A stretch of DNA of 64,000 nt from Tetragonia tetragonoides. Lineage: Eukaryota; Streptophyta; Magnoliopsida; Caryophyllales; Aizoaceae. The notes beneath the pieces are model-generated. The model did no database searches. It saw only the letters and a program-made list of their open reading frames with translations, and was not told where the DNA came from. Each line of letters starts with the position of its first letter. Position 1 is the first letter of the stretch. Both the position numbers and the translations under genes were made by a program. Shown piece by piece: positions 50,129 through 61,500 of the stretch. The stretch spans positions 23,840,501-23,904,500 of the forward strand of contig CM076140.1 in NCBI GenBank assembly GCA_038025085.1, read 5' to 3'.

Positions 50129-51467
50129 ATGACTATGACATCTGGTGATGGTCTTGAAACTGACAAGAACATTGCAATATGTAAGATTAAGAAACAAATC
50201 AAATCATTGGAAGCTGCAAGAGGAAATGGCACGAGCATGATATCTCTTATCATTCGTCCTCGTGATCAAATATCTCTAATCACAAAAATGCTCGGTGAAG
50301 AATATGGAACTGCGTCCAATATTAAAAGCAGGGTCAATCGTGAATCTGTGCTTGGTGCAATCACATCTGCTAAGGAAAAGTTGAAAAATTACAGCAAGGT
50401 GCCTCCCAATGGACTTGTTCTTTATGCTGGCACATTTATGACTGAAGACGGAAAGGAAAAGAAAGACACTTATGACTTTGAACCTTTCAAACCTATCAAT
50501 TCATCTTATCAATTCATCTCTGTACCTCTGTGACAACAAGTTCCACACTGAAGTTCTCAAAGAACTACTAGAATCTGATGACACATTTGGGTTTATTGTG
50601 ATGGATGGGAATGGTACTCTCTTTGGAACACTTAGTGGCAACAGTAGAGAGGTTCTTCACAAATTTTCTGTTGACTTGCCAAAAAAACATGGAAGAGGAG
50701 GGCAATCAGCTTTGCGATTTGCACGTCTTCGAATGGAGAAGCGTCATAACTATGTCAGAAAGACTGCAGAGCTTGCTACACAGTTTTTCATTAATCCACA
50801 TAGCAGTCAGCCCAATGTCTCTGGGCTTATACTTGCTGGTTCTGCAGACTTTAAGACTGAGCTGAGTCAGTCAGACATGTTCGATCCTCGTCTTCAGGCC
50901 AAAATACTAATTGTAGTGGATGTTTCATATGGTGGTGAAAGCGGCTTCAATCAGGCAATTGAGCTTTCTGCTGAAATCCTTGCCAATGTTAAGTTCATTC
51001 AGGAAAAGAAGTTGATTGGGAAGTATTTTGAGGAAATTAGCCTGGACACCAACAAGTATGTTTTTGGAGTGGATGACACATTGAAGACTTTGGAGATGGG
51101 TGCTGTGGAGACTCTTATTGTCTTGGAGAATTTGGATATAAATAGGTATGAGCTGAAAAATATTGCAACTGGGGAGATTATAATTAAACACTTTAACAAG
51201 GAACAGGAGGCCAATCAAAGCAACTTCAAGGACCCAGAAACTGGTGGAGATCTTGCGGTTCAAAACCAGATGCCGTTGTTGGATTGGTTTGCTAGGGAGT
51301 ATAAGAAGTTTGGCTGCACCCTTGAATTTGTGACCAACAAATCACAGGAAGGCTCACAGTTTTGCCGTGGCTTTGGTGGAATTGGGGGTCTCCTTCGCTA
51401 CCAGCTTGATATGGGGTCCTTTGATGTGTATTCTGTTGATGGTGAAGATTTTGAAGATTCTGACTAA
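50129..51467 (+). pseudogene. eRF1: Eukaryotic peptide chain release factor 1 (eRF1), frameshifted by a 13-bp duplication
   Basis: A single coding exon, as in plant eRF1 genes. eRF1 recognises all three stop codons in the ribosomal A site and triggers peptide release with eRF3. The N domain has NIKS (residues 64-67; 50318-50329), the M domain has HGRGGQ (GGQ at 50697-50705), and the YxCxxxF stop-recognition motif appears as YLCDNKF. The first frame runs 134 residues to TGA 50531-50533. The rest (about 317 residues, through [17 protein letters not shown] and [11 protein letters not shown]) is open in another frame. The cause is a perfect tandem 13-bp duplication at 50494-50519; without it the ORF would be near the usual 435-440 residues. 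Changes at positions I recall as well conserved (ICKIKK for [14 protein letters not shown] for LIMPPRDQ, IVLENL for IVWENL) suggest relaxed constraint. Alternatives are a sequencing or assembly error. Confidence 0.92.
50494..50519 (+). repeat. 13-bp tandem duplication disrupting eRF1
   Basis: TATCAATTCATCT occurs twice back to back (50494-50506, 50507-50519). Thirteen bases shift the frame, and a TGA follows within 14 bases. Confidence 0.95.
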
Positions 51468-51473
51468 CAATTA
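51465..51473 (+). promoter_or_regulatory. Readthrough-type stop context of eRF1
   Basis: TAA is followed by CAATTA, matching the CARYYA context that makes the tobacco mosaic virus stop leaky. Past the stop, the same frame stays open for 46 codons to TGA 51606-51608. Confidence 0.75.
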
Positions 51474-53088
51474 GTCTCTTCTTCCCCAATACCAGTGCAG
51501 GTGGAGGGGCACAATGCCTGCCCTGATGTGCGAGCTGTCGGTTTAAATATGGTTCCTGATTCTCAGTTAAATGACTTCCATGTGTCTGAAGTACTAAGTG
51601 AGGTTTGAACTCTTAAACCGGTCTTTTCTATATAAGGAACTGAAATTGTTACATCAATTTTGATTAACCCATCTCCTTTAAGTCCTTGGTCTTTTGAGCT
51701 TTATTAGTGTTCTGACATTGATTTCCATCCCAGCCGGAGATTCAACCAGTTCCCACAGCTTTCGGTATGTGGAAATCCTGCTTGGTCCTTCCAGTACTGA
51801 AGAACCAAAGTTACTTGGTGCATATGCCCTTGTTCAGAGAACTTTGTATGCCCACTAGCTCAATGTGTTACCAAGGTCCGTATGATTTTGGGGTTCTGAT
51901 TTATGATAATAGTTGATTGCTGTTGTTTTCTAATATTTGGTTTTTGTGCCAGCAGATAGAGACGCCGATGGTGCTTTTAAACAAATACCTCATTCTGTGT
52001 GCATTCAGGAATCAGGATGTCTGGTATATATGTACTGCAGTCAATTTTGATGCCAACTAATGAAGGCACTGCTGAAGTCGGTATGGTTCGGCTTTCTGAC
52101 GAAAACTCGCTCTGTGAATCGTCGTCACCTGATCTGCTATCTTGAAGATCAATGTCCCTTTCTTCTTTAGAAGATGGCTCTACTATGTAAACTAGCATGT
52201 AGCTAGTGATATAACATAAACATAAATTGTTTTTGGGTTGAACCTCTGGTGGTATTTGTAGACATTGATTGGCTTTCCGATGAAGCTACCTGATCTGCTG
52301 TTTGGAAAATGGTTCTACTAATATAAACTAGTATTCATACTACTATTGTTGTCTGCATTATTTGCTGCTGCTGCTGGAAGCAAACAGCTTACTGTGGCAG
52401 TTGTTGCAAATCATTGCCTTTTAGTTTCTCGGCCTACTTTTCTGCGGATGCTATTGTGCCTGTTTTAGAGAGCCACACGATCGCTAGCACTCTACTGAGA
52501 TACTGAGTCTTTCTTGGTCAAATTCTTAATGGCATTTCTCGTCTCAAGCATACATTCTATGGTTTATTGATTTATTCTGGGTTTTCTTCATAAAGGGAGT
52601 GGTGAATGGATCTGAATTACATACCAGTTAATAAAAATTTGAGCTTCACTGACATAGTGACATTTACTCTTGCACAGTGCCGTGTACTAGCAATCATCTT
52701 TTGTAGCTTCTATTTAAAATTTTAAATCCCCCCCCCCCCCCCCAAAATGCAAAATTGTTTCCAGTTGGAAGCCCGATCTGCAACTTTTTTTTAAAAAAAT
52801 TCTTCTAATTTGGTGAATTTGATAAACTAAAATAGTCTTTCATGAGGTCTGATTATACTGTTTTTTTTGCACTGATGAGTTGGATGAGCTTCCCACCCTG
52901 TTGTGGTATATTTTCTTATTAACATTGATTGTAGGCTCTAAATAACAATTGTATGATCTGATCTTTTCTAATTTCTTTGTGGTAGAGCAGTATAGATGAT
53001 CAAAATTAGTTTGGCTCCAAAACAAGCCCTAGCATTCTAAGCATAAAGCCTAGACATACTAATGTCAAGATTGTAATAGGGCTATATA
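51474..53088 (+). other. eRF1 3' UTR and downstream flank
   Basis: AT-rich, with several GTATGT/TGCAG-type sites that could define 3'-UTR introns (for example GTGCAG|GTGGAG at 51500 and CAAGGTCCGTATG near 51880), but no model can be chosen. A poly-C run lies at about 52728-52744. No other ORF is supported. Confidence 0.4.
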
Positions 53089-53238
53089 GCTGAGCATGTC
53101 GCAGCAGAGAACCTGTTTGCTGTACTTCTCGGAGACAAGAGTGCTGTGAAAGGGGCAATGGAAAAGGCGGTTATTAGCAAATCAGACAAGGAACAACAGA
53201 ATCTGTGTAAATTGACCAAGGAGGTCCTGGTGCTCTAG
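53089..53238 (+). pseudogene. Relic resembling a legumain / vacuolar processing enzyme exon
   Basis: After a possible acceptor (CTATATAG) the sequence reads AEHVAAENLFAVLLGDKSAV KG, closely resembling the VTVNNLFAVLLGNKTALTGG region of plant legumains. After a frameshift the DNA remains alignable: GGCAATGGAAAAGG corresponds to the GSGK codons, and GGAGGTCCTGG near 53220 to the GGPG codons that follow the catalytic His. The His codon itself is not preserved. No other legumain exon was recognised nearby, so this is an isolated fragment. Confidence 0.45.
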
Positions 53239-54289
53239 GTCTGTATACATGTACTTTTTCTTTATATACTGTCCAAATACTGTCACATTTTCAAGTGAGG
53301 TATTTAGGTAGACTAGTATGTACATTCAGCTCTCTGCCTATGAAAATAGATAAATCAGATTTCTGATTTGTAGATCATCCTGCAATTTTGTTTCAAGCTA
53401 TGAGCTGTGAATTGTTATTGCAAACTAGTGGCCTGATTACTAGAGGTTCTTATGTAGTTATATTAATGCAGTTGTGGTCATGAAGTAAAAGTTTGGAATA
53501 TCTTAGCTCACAGTTACTTTAGTATGGTTCTATTAAGATAAAAGTATTGCTCCAATATTTTGTTTCTAGTCAAGAAAAGCTTCAGGTGTAATAGTGATTG
53601 CGAATCATTTTGCTGCCTCGGATTACAGATCCTTGTTGCTGAGACTTACACTGGCATTTCTAGAGCAAATTCCTTGGCTAGAATGTCTGACATGTAAGTT
53701 TCAACTATAATATTGGTTTGTTGTATTTGTATACTTCAGTTTCTGTTTCCGCACCAGTATTCATGTGCAGTTGTATTTGTTTCTTAAGTTAGTGTTAGAA
53801 CATAATTGGATATATACGTGAAGTGTGTCAAGATTGACTTTACAGTAGAGTACTCAAAATTAAAGATTGTTTTCTGTTTGTAGTTCTCAGTATAGTATGA
53901 CAGTAACTACTTGATTTGACCTTTGAACTCTTAATTTTCACCTGTGCCCACCCTTTTGGTTTGTGCTCATGTTGGTCTAGTTTTGCAACCAGTTCATTAA
54001 TTTGTAGTCGTTGTTTTATGGAAAAACGAAAAAACAAAGTCAGTACTTCTTCGCTTTTGGTACCTGATACCTTTTGGCAATTATTGAATCTGTATTACTA
54101 CGTTTATTGTGAAATTGATATTTTTTTTCTCAGAATTTGATCATTGATGTTCTCCATTGAAAGTGGATTTTAAGGTGAGGAAGAAACTATACTGATTTTT
54201 CTCATATTTTATTGCTCATTTGTTATGCATATATGTACATTGTTTTACTAAGCTTTATGTATCTTGCAAGTTGGTGGTGGAATTCAGAG
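53239..54289. other. Intergenic DNA
   Basis: No supported gene. A short piece near 53630-53694 ending at a donor-like ATG|TAAGTT could be another relic exon but is unidentifiable. Confidence 0.35.
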
Positions 54290-54890
54290 GTCTTGACTTT
54301 GTTGACAGCTTAACAGCTTAAATCTAAGGCAAAGCAGAAAAGGGGAAATCGAAAGCCAAAGATCACAAAAACAAGAAGATATCAAAGACTGTTTCAGAAA
54401 GTCGAGAGATTGTTCCATTTGACCTTCGTTCCATCGGGCTTTCTTCACTCCGAATGTTGATGGATCCTCGAGCTCCTCCCGAGTGATCAGGGTAAGACAT
54501 CCGTCAAAATTAATTGTAATGATATACATAATGAGGTTGAATACTGGAAATCTGCTGTTGTTTGCTATGTTCTTGGAGACAATTCACCTTTAGAATTTAT
54601 TAGTGGATTTTTTTGTTGAAAATGTTTCAGCCTTGCCTAAGGGGTTATTTCTGGTTCATTTAAGTACTTTTGAGAATCGTACAAAAGCTCTTGAAACTGG
54701 ATGTTTCATGTTTGATAATAAAACCGGTAATAATGAACCCTGGGTTCCTGATATGGATTTGAGAAAGGAAAATATTGATTGTGTTCCAATTTGGGTGAAA
54801 TTGTATGGTCTTGATGTTCAATATTGGGCTCAGGACAATATGTTTCGCATTGCATTTGCTATTGGAAATGTTATTTAAGCTAATGAAACT
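54290..54890 (+). mobile_element. LINE ORF1 fragment (DUF4283 region)
   Basis: A Lys-rich start (KAKKGKSKAKDHKNKK-like, about 54325) is followed by EVEYWKSAVVCYVLGDNSPL and then, from about 54603, KGLFLVHLSTFENRTKALET, VPIWVKLYGLDVQYW and a stop near 54878. This is the DUF4283 core of plant LINE ORF1 proteins, with at least one frameshift. It ends where the PP2C-derived duplication begins. Confidence 0.65.
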
Positions 54891-55420
54891 ACCTGGGCTT
54901 CATTCCTAAACCAGCTCATGAGTTCTGGCTCATGACAACAAGACCAAATTCTATTCTTCCTTTGCATAACAGAGAATATTTCTTAAACTGAACGAGGGAA
55001 CTGACTACAATTAAAGAAAAGATAGACTCCGATTCATCATCCTTGCCACAAGACCCGATATGAGGCACCATTACTATAGTCAGGTTTGAAACAACTCTAT
55101 GGCATAAGAACATATCTTTACGACAACCATGAAACTAGTTAAAATCCATCTTGCGGAGTTGCAGGTAAACTTGCTTAGATTGCACCAAATTTCAATCCAA
55201 GCTTAGCCATCTGGGGACTATCAGGAGCATCAACTCTTTGGTTAGATATGAGCCTCCTGCTCCTCCTTTTGTTTTATGGGTTTATTGCAACCCCATACAT
55301 TCCAACAAGTGACTCCATCCTCATCACATCTCTCTGCCTTTGGATTTATTATTAATCTTGAGGAGCTGGCCAAAGCCTGAGATATACTTGCTTTCTGATT
55401 CAAAATGAAAGAGCCATTCC

Positions 55421-55801
55421 CTAGAGGCTGAAATCTATTTTAACATTGACTGCTCTCTCAACCGTAGCAGAATCACCCTTCATATGGGCAATCCTTGTAG
55501 TGTTCTTCCTTTCAAGCACTGTCACCTAATATAAGCAAATCATAGATATTCAGAACAACTTCAGTCCCAGTTTAGCTGGGAGGCAAACTAGATGAGTGGT
55601 TAACCCGAGTATGGCACAATGTCAATAATTTGTGACAGGGTTTAGACTCTTACCATCAGAACTGTAATTGACCTCGTTTTGGCACCGACATCAGGCAGCT
55701 TTGGAGCTTTGTAATTCGCTAGCGTATAAGCTGTGCTTTTCTGGGAAGCTGAAATCATATCTTCGCTTGAAGCTATGCTTAAAGCATCCCACACTTGTAG
55801 C
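55421..55801 (-). pseudogene. Antisense exon pair, copy B
   Basis: Exon a 55801-55654 (148 nt) and exon b 55525-55421 (105 nt) have the same lengths, splice sites and stop as copy A. Both stay open: QKSTAYTLANYKAPKLPDVG, then RSITVLM joined to [18 protein letters not shown], ending VNVKIDFSL-stop. Most differences from copy A are amino-acid changes. The parent gene is unidentified. Confidence 0.5.
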
Positions 55802-56081
55802 CTGCAATTTTGGTTCCCACTTACTAGAGCACAATACATTCATAGTGTTGAATGATATTATAGAACGAATGACAAGCTGATACATTGTGGTTTCTCTTTC
55901 TTGTGAATTCTTGTTATACAAGACCATCTTATTTTTGATATTCAAGTCTATGATCTTCTATGTTGGGAAGCTTTAATATCTACTCTAATATTCTAATTTC
56001 AAAATGAACCAGGTCAAAACTGTGGGGAAAAGAAAATTAGGGGAAAAAACAAATCGAGTTTAAAGTATCTGTTTGTTGCAG

Positions 56082-56368
56082 GTGTTCTCCATACCTATTG
56101 CACCTGGAGATGTCATAATTGCTGGGACAGATGGACTCTTTGATAACTTGTACAACAATGAGGTGACAGCAGTGGTGGTCCATGCACTGAGAGCACGTCT
56201 AGAGCCTCAAGTGTCAGCTATCTTAGCTGCTCTAGCACGCCAACGGGCACTAGATAGAGATCGGCAAACCCCTCTTTCAACAGAAGCCCAAGATGCTGGT
56301 TTTCATATTATGGTGGCAAGCTCGATGATATCACTGTTGTTGTGTCTTATATCACCAGGTGCGCTAAG
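56082..56368 (+). pseudogene. PP2C exon-4 pseudogene copy
   Basis: Copy of 41240-41530, with acceptor (TTGTTGCAG) and donor (AAG|GTATGT) retained. Relative to the original it has a net 3-bp loss near 56219, altering the QKI residues, and a 1-bp loss near 56304 (TTTCGATATT to TTTCATATT), which shifts the frame before the GGKLDDI metal-binding motif. No other PP2C exons accompany it. Confidence 0.9.
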
Positions 56369-57202
56369 GTATGTCCCTTCCCCTTACCTAGCTGTTCCTT
56401 CCATTCTCTTCCTCACATCCTTGGGATAAAAAAAAAGTACGAAGTTCAATTTGCTGCCTTGAACGTTTCTGAATCACAGTATCTGTAATGTGGTATTTCA
56501 AACCATGTCTATGCTGTTCTAAAACTCTATTGTTCCCAATGTTATTCTGTAGGTAAAAACCTGAACTGACTGTGTTTAAGTTGTTAAATGGAGAGATTTA
56601 AAAACTCCACACAAGATGACACATATTTTAGGATTTTTTTTCTCCCACTTTTCGGGTTTAATTACCTATTTGACCTTAGGTTCAAACGCACATATCAATG
56701 ACATGTTATTTGATGGAAGACTGATTTGACATGAAATGTTGCATTGCAAGCTAATAATTTGTGGAGGTTGAAAAATGTTTGTCAATTGGTAAAAATGTGA
56801 AAACTTCCCCATTGAGCCGATAGTTTTCTCTCTGGTTTGTTTTATTATTAGGTCTTTTGCTCTATTATTACTTCATTTGATTGGAATTGAGTGGATAAAA
56901 AAATATTTTTAATCATCAAATTGATAGAATAATAGTTGCAAAATCAAGCCAATTAGTCCCCAATTATGAGTATTCCACATAGCCATACTCCACTAGTGAA
57001 GCATTATCCTATATTTATGTATCAATTAATCTTGTTATTCATGTTTAGATCAATTTAAATTGATAGTTTGAAATGAAAGATGAATAATGTTTCATATACC
57101 TAATTTTCACATAGTCATTCGATATAAACGAGTCTGTGCCAAGCAAGGTGCATCGACCGGTTTTATTTATGGTTTGTTGCCAAATTATCAAAAAAAAAAA
57201 AA

Positions 57203-57862
57203 ATGGTGAACATGCAATGGAAAGGATGCGGTAAAATTGAAATTCAGATGATTGATAATGGTGTGTGTGATGAGAGTGGACGTTGGTACTTCAATAACCG
57301 TCCATTCATCCTTAAACATTGGTCTGTTGATCTGGATGTGAAATCGATTGATGTTACTGCTGTGCCTGTATGGATTAAATTGTCGTATCTGAAGTATAAT
57401 TTGTGGTCTGAAGCTGGTTTTAGCAGGATTGGTAGTGTTTTGGGAAGGCCTTTGTGTACAGATGGTATAACAGCAGCCGAAACTAAATTGGAATATGCAC
57501 GTCTGTGTATTGAAATTAAAATGAAATCTGAGCTCCCTAAGACTTTAAAATTACATGGCCCTACTGGTGAGATTTATGACCAGGAAGTGGAATATGAATG
57601 GCTACCACATTGTTGTTCAATATGTTCAGTATTTGGACATGCTGATGATAAATGTAAGAAGCAAACTCATACAGTGTGGAGAGCTAGACCTCCTAGTTTT
57701 GACACTGCTAATGCAGAACCAGTCACAACCACAGCGGCTGTAGGTTGGGGAAATAACAAGGAGTCACCATCTCCTATTGGCGTTATTGAGAATTTATGCG
57801 ATACCTCTGATCCTATAGGTGAAACTCCAGTCTTGCTCTTGATCCACAATGGCAAGTTGTGA
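57203..57862 (+). mobile_element. LINE ORF1 fragment (DUF4283 plus CCHC knuckle)
   Basis: An open frame of about 219 residues: SGRWYFNNRPFILKHWSVDL and VPVWIKLSYLKYNLWSEAGF are DUF4283-type, followed by a zinc knuckle CSICSVFGHADDKC. This is the ORF1 protein of plant LINEs. It overlaps in domain coverage with the fragment at 54290-54890, so the two are separate insertions rather than halves of one. No EN/RT follows. Confidence 0.75.
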
Positions 57863-57884
57863 ACGCTCGAATTGTTGTTTCTCC

Positions 57885-58529
57885 TCAACATGAAAAGGAG
57901 AATATTCCCCCCATTTTGTCAGACAAGTCCAAAACCCCATTAGGAATACCCAGAATCCAGGCAACTTCATTGCGTTTTATCTCCACTTTCAAACCATCCC
58001 TCAATTTCAGAGTCCCTTGATGGTCATCCAAGCGCTCCATCAACCAAATTGCCAATCCACGATCCAACCTCAAGTTAACCATCTCCATTAGTGATCCAAA
58101 TCCCATGTCATAGACCCACTGCTTTTACTCTTCAGTGAGCGCCAGCCTCAGCAAAACAACCTTCTCAGCCTGACACCGCATGTTTGGTATCTGTCATATA
58201 TGTCTCATTAAGTTATTAGTAAAAGCGCTGGCATGAAGTAGTGTGTTAGATTATAGGCAGAAAACGTACCAGGGGGCGCTTTGGAGACGATGATTTTTCC
58301 TCTTTCTTTTCTTTTTTCCGTCTCCTTGATCGGACGACGGTTTTACAGGCGGACTGTATGTCGAATCCACATGCTGACTCCCCCTCCTCCTACTTCTATT
58401 CGAAGCTTCAGGTTCATCGTCAGCAAAATACATTGAACAATTGAACATCATTAGTCCTCTTCTTTGCTTTTCCCTTACTACGCATTTGAATAACTGTATT
58501 GTAAATAATAGAATGAGTACATTCCACAA
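57885..58529 (-). pseudogene. Fragment of a transposon-associated plant-mobile/DUF1985-like protein
   Basis: Minus-strand frames at 58529-58251 and 58106-57885. The first has ADDEPEASNRSRRRGSQ and a basic GKKKRKRKNHR tract. The second reads MGFGSLMEMVNLRLDRGLAI, then LRDGLKVEIKRNEVAWILGI, resembling the N-terminal part of plant mobile-domain/DUF1985 proteins that accompany Ulp1-type proteases in MULEs. Stops separate the pieces and no protease domain is present. Confidence 0.45.
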
Positions 58530-61500
58530 ACAATAGCTTCTACGGTGTTATTCAAGCTCTTGACCAACCCACGAATGATATCTGGGCTCCCTAAGATCAA
58601 ATCCCTCGTTTGGAACCACCTTTGTCAACTTGACCAGTGCAAGGTACAAAATCCTTCGCTTTACTTCGGTTGTTCATTTTGTTCTGTCTCTATACAGTCT
58701 CATCCACATTTATAGTCCTTTCTGTTTAACTTCAGTATATTGATCGATTTTTGTTGGCCTAAACTTTCCAATGTTGGATTTTGATCTATTTGTTCTTCTA
58801 ATGTAGGTTATTTAGTTTATAAATTATATAGAAATAGGAAGATACAATGTTAAGTTGTTTGTGTCTGTATCTCTTTGCACCATTTACTCAGGAAAAGGGT
58901 ATAGCCACATTATGTGTAGAAAATAATTTTTACACAGGTCAATAGGAATGAAGATAAATAAATTATTATTTGTAAAAATATATGAATTTTTTTTTTCAAA
59001 TAGTTTTAAATTTTGAGAATTTGAAATTTGAAAGGGTGGTTTGAATTTCAAAATATAGTTGTTGAAGGGAATAAGAATTTACTTTTGTATTCTTTTTTTC
59101 TTCTTTTTACTTCCATGATTTTAGGTGAGGACTAACCAATCCCACTTATTTTTGCTTTTTTTTTTTTTGATGGCATACTTTTGCATTTCATTCATACGCG
59201 TCATTTCCTTTGCTTTTAATGAAAATTTCAGAATTATTAAGTGATTGATTTCCATAGATTTGACCTTACTTAATTAAATTGCTCAACATTTATTCAGATT
59301 AAAAAAAGAAAAGAAAATTGCTCAACATTTATGATTGAATGCCCTACCAACTTCACGAACACCTTCCGTATTAATCGATCTTGTTAGCAATTTTTAAGTG
59401 GAAATTTTCACGAAGCCACGGGAGGCAGCGTCCCTTTTATTATTTTTCCTGTCCCTTACAGAAAATAGGATAAATAAAAGAAAGTGTATTTAATAATCAA
59501 TAAATGATAACTGATGTACTGGTAATGGAGCTACTTATAAGGCATGTGCATTGTGGGGAACATATGGTTCGATTCCCCTCAAGTCAGATTCCGCTTTAAT
59601 ATTCTTTTTTTCACTTCTTTGTTTGGTAATTCAAGCCTTCAACAACTCGCTTTAAAGACTTTTCTTCTTTTTTTTTTTTGTTTTTTTAAGTACAATTGCT
59701 TCTACAGAATATTTAATTTGCATTTTCAATAAGCATTTTTTAAAATTCAAAATTAAAAGTGTGTAAAAAATTATTGCTTAAGATTTTGTTAAAAAAAATA
59801 TTAAATTATTGTACTCAAATTTTCACGCTTCAGCCCCCAATTCATAAAGTTCTGACTTCGCCCACTGACATATGCTATATTCCAATAATGCACTACCTTA
59901 TGCCTCAATTTTTTATGATAAGAAAGCAACTTCTCAGACCCTTTTTCCCAAATTTTTTAATAAATTATTCCGAAAAAATAAATAAAGTTAGCATAACACA
60001 TTAACTTATATTAAGTTAAAATAATGTTTGGTTCATGAGCATATAAAATCGAATACTATATATTGAGTTAATATTACTACAACCAAAACTAAAATTAGGT
60101 ATATATACTTAAAATAAACAAAACAATATATTTAATAAATAAAGGATACTAGGTGTAATTGAGCCGACCTGAGCCCAATGCATGTTGGGTCGAAGTTCAG
60201 ATAATATTTGAGTTTCTCTCAATTAGGTTTAGCTCAAATCTACTCTATTTGACTTGAATTGGCTCGCCTTGACTCTGTTTAGCTCATCTCATCTTGGCTT
60301 GATTCTAATTAAAACTCACTATTACAAATGTTACAAAAAAAAATTCAACTTAACTTTTTTATTATTATATTAGACTATCAATGATCCTTGTACATTTTAT
60401 AAAATGATTAAAATAATAAGAATATCAAATTTCACACTCAAACTCTATGCTAAACTACACCCTAAACTAGGTCTATAAATGAACTGAGCATTAGCGAACC
60501 GTTCGTGAAAAAGTTCGGTCAAATCTTATAACTAAAGGAACAAACATGAACACAATTCTGAATCTCGTTTGTTAATTGAGCCGAGCTCAAACAAGGCTTT
60601 GTTTGACTCGTTTATGTTCGCAAACAAGCTCGTTTATGTTAGTGAACAAACTCGTTAAGTGTTTTTAAAGCTCGTTTAATTAAAGCATGTTCAAACTCGT
60701 TTAAAACTCGATTATATTACTTTAGCATTTAATATATTAGTAAAATAAATAATTTTATTTTCCTCAAAAAAAAAAATTAATTTTATAGATTTTAATAATA
60801 ATATATATTTTGAAATTATATGTTTGTGAACAAGCTCGACTCGAGCTCGGTTCGTTTAGCAACTCGATCTCGGCTCGTTCATTTAACCGAGCCGAGCTCG
60901 ATCTCAAAAAATATTATCAAGCTCGAGCTCAATTGCGAAAGCTCGTGAGCTCGAGCTCGAGTACGAGCTCGACTGTTAAGCTCGTGAATGAGCTCGAACA
61001 TTTACTTTTTGAAGGTCAAAGTTTGTAAACTTTGACCATTGATTTATAAAAAAATATAAGGATTGACAATGTAAAAATAGTATTGTTAGGTTCACTTACT
61101 TTTGGAAATTTGTGTTTTTTATATTCATTTAAAAAGATAAATAGTCTTACGGCCAAAGTATTGCATTATTGGAGATCGTAAAAAAGTAAATGTTAAGATT
61201 TTTCCGAAATGTAGGTCGTATTATTTAATAATTACACAAGTACTTACATCTTATTTATAATCTAGTATTTTAATGGTTGGGCTTTGGCTCATTCAGTTTG
61301 TGACCATTGTGGCCCTTTACTCCCCCCGCCTCATGAGAGAGAGAGTCCAGAAGCCCGTTGATCATTAGTATTAAACCCATACCCCATTCACATCATTAAA
61401 AATAATAATTCATAGTCCATTAATTAGACCCAAAAAAAATAAATTGCTTGTTAAAAAAAAAAGAATAGGGCTCTAATCCTACGTGAAACTAGGGAAGTGC

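Larger units (their letters stand above)
54890..57183 (+). repeat. Partial duplication of the PP2C 3' half
   Basis: Collinear with about 40047-42632: part of intron 3 including the antisense exon pair, exon 4, and most of intron 4. Similarity is high throughout, with small indels. The original has an extra MITE-like block (42165-42422) that is absent here. The copy is bounded on both sides by LINE ORF1 fragments; an A-run follows TTATC at about 57187-57201 on the right. Confidence 0.9.
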
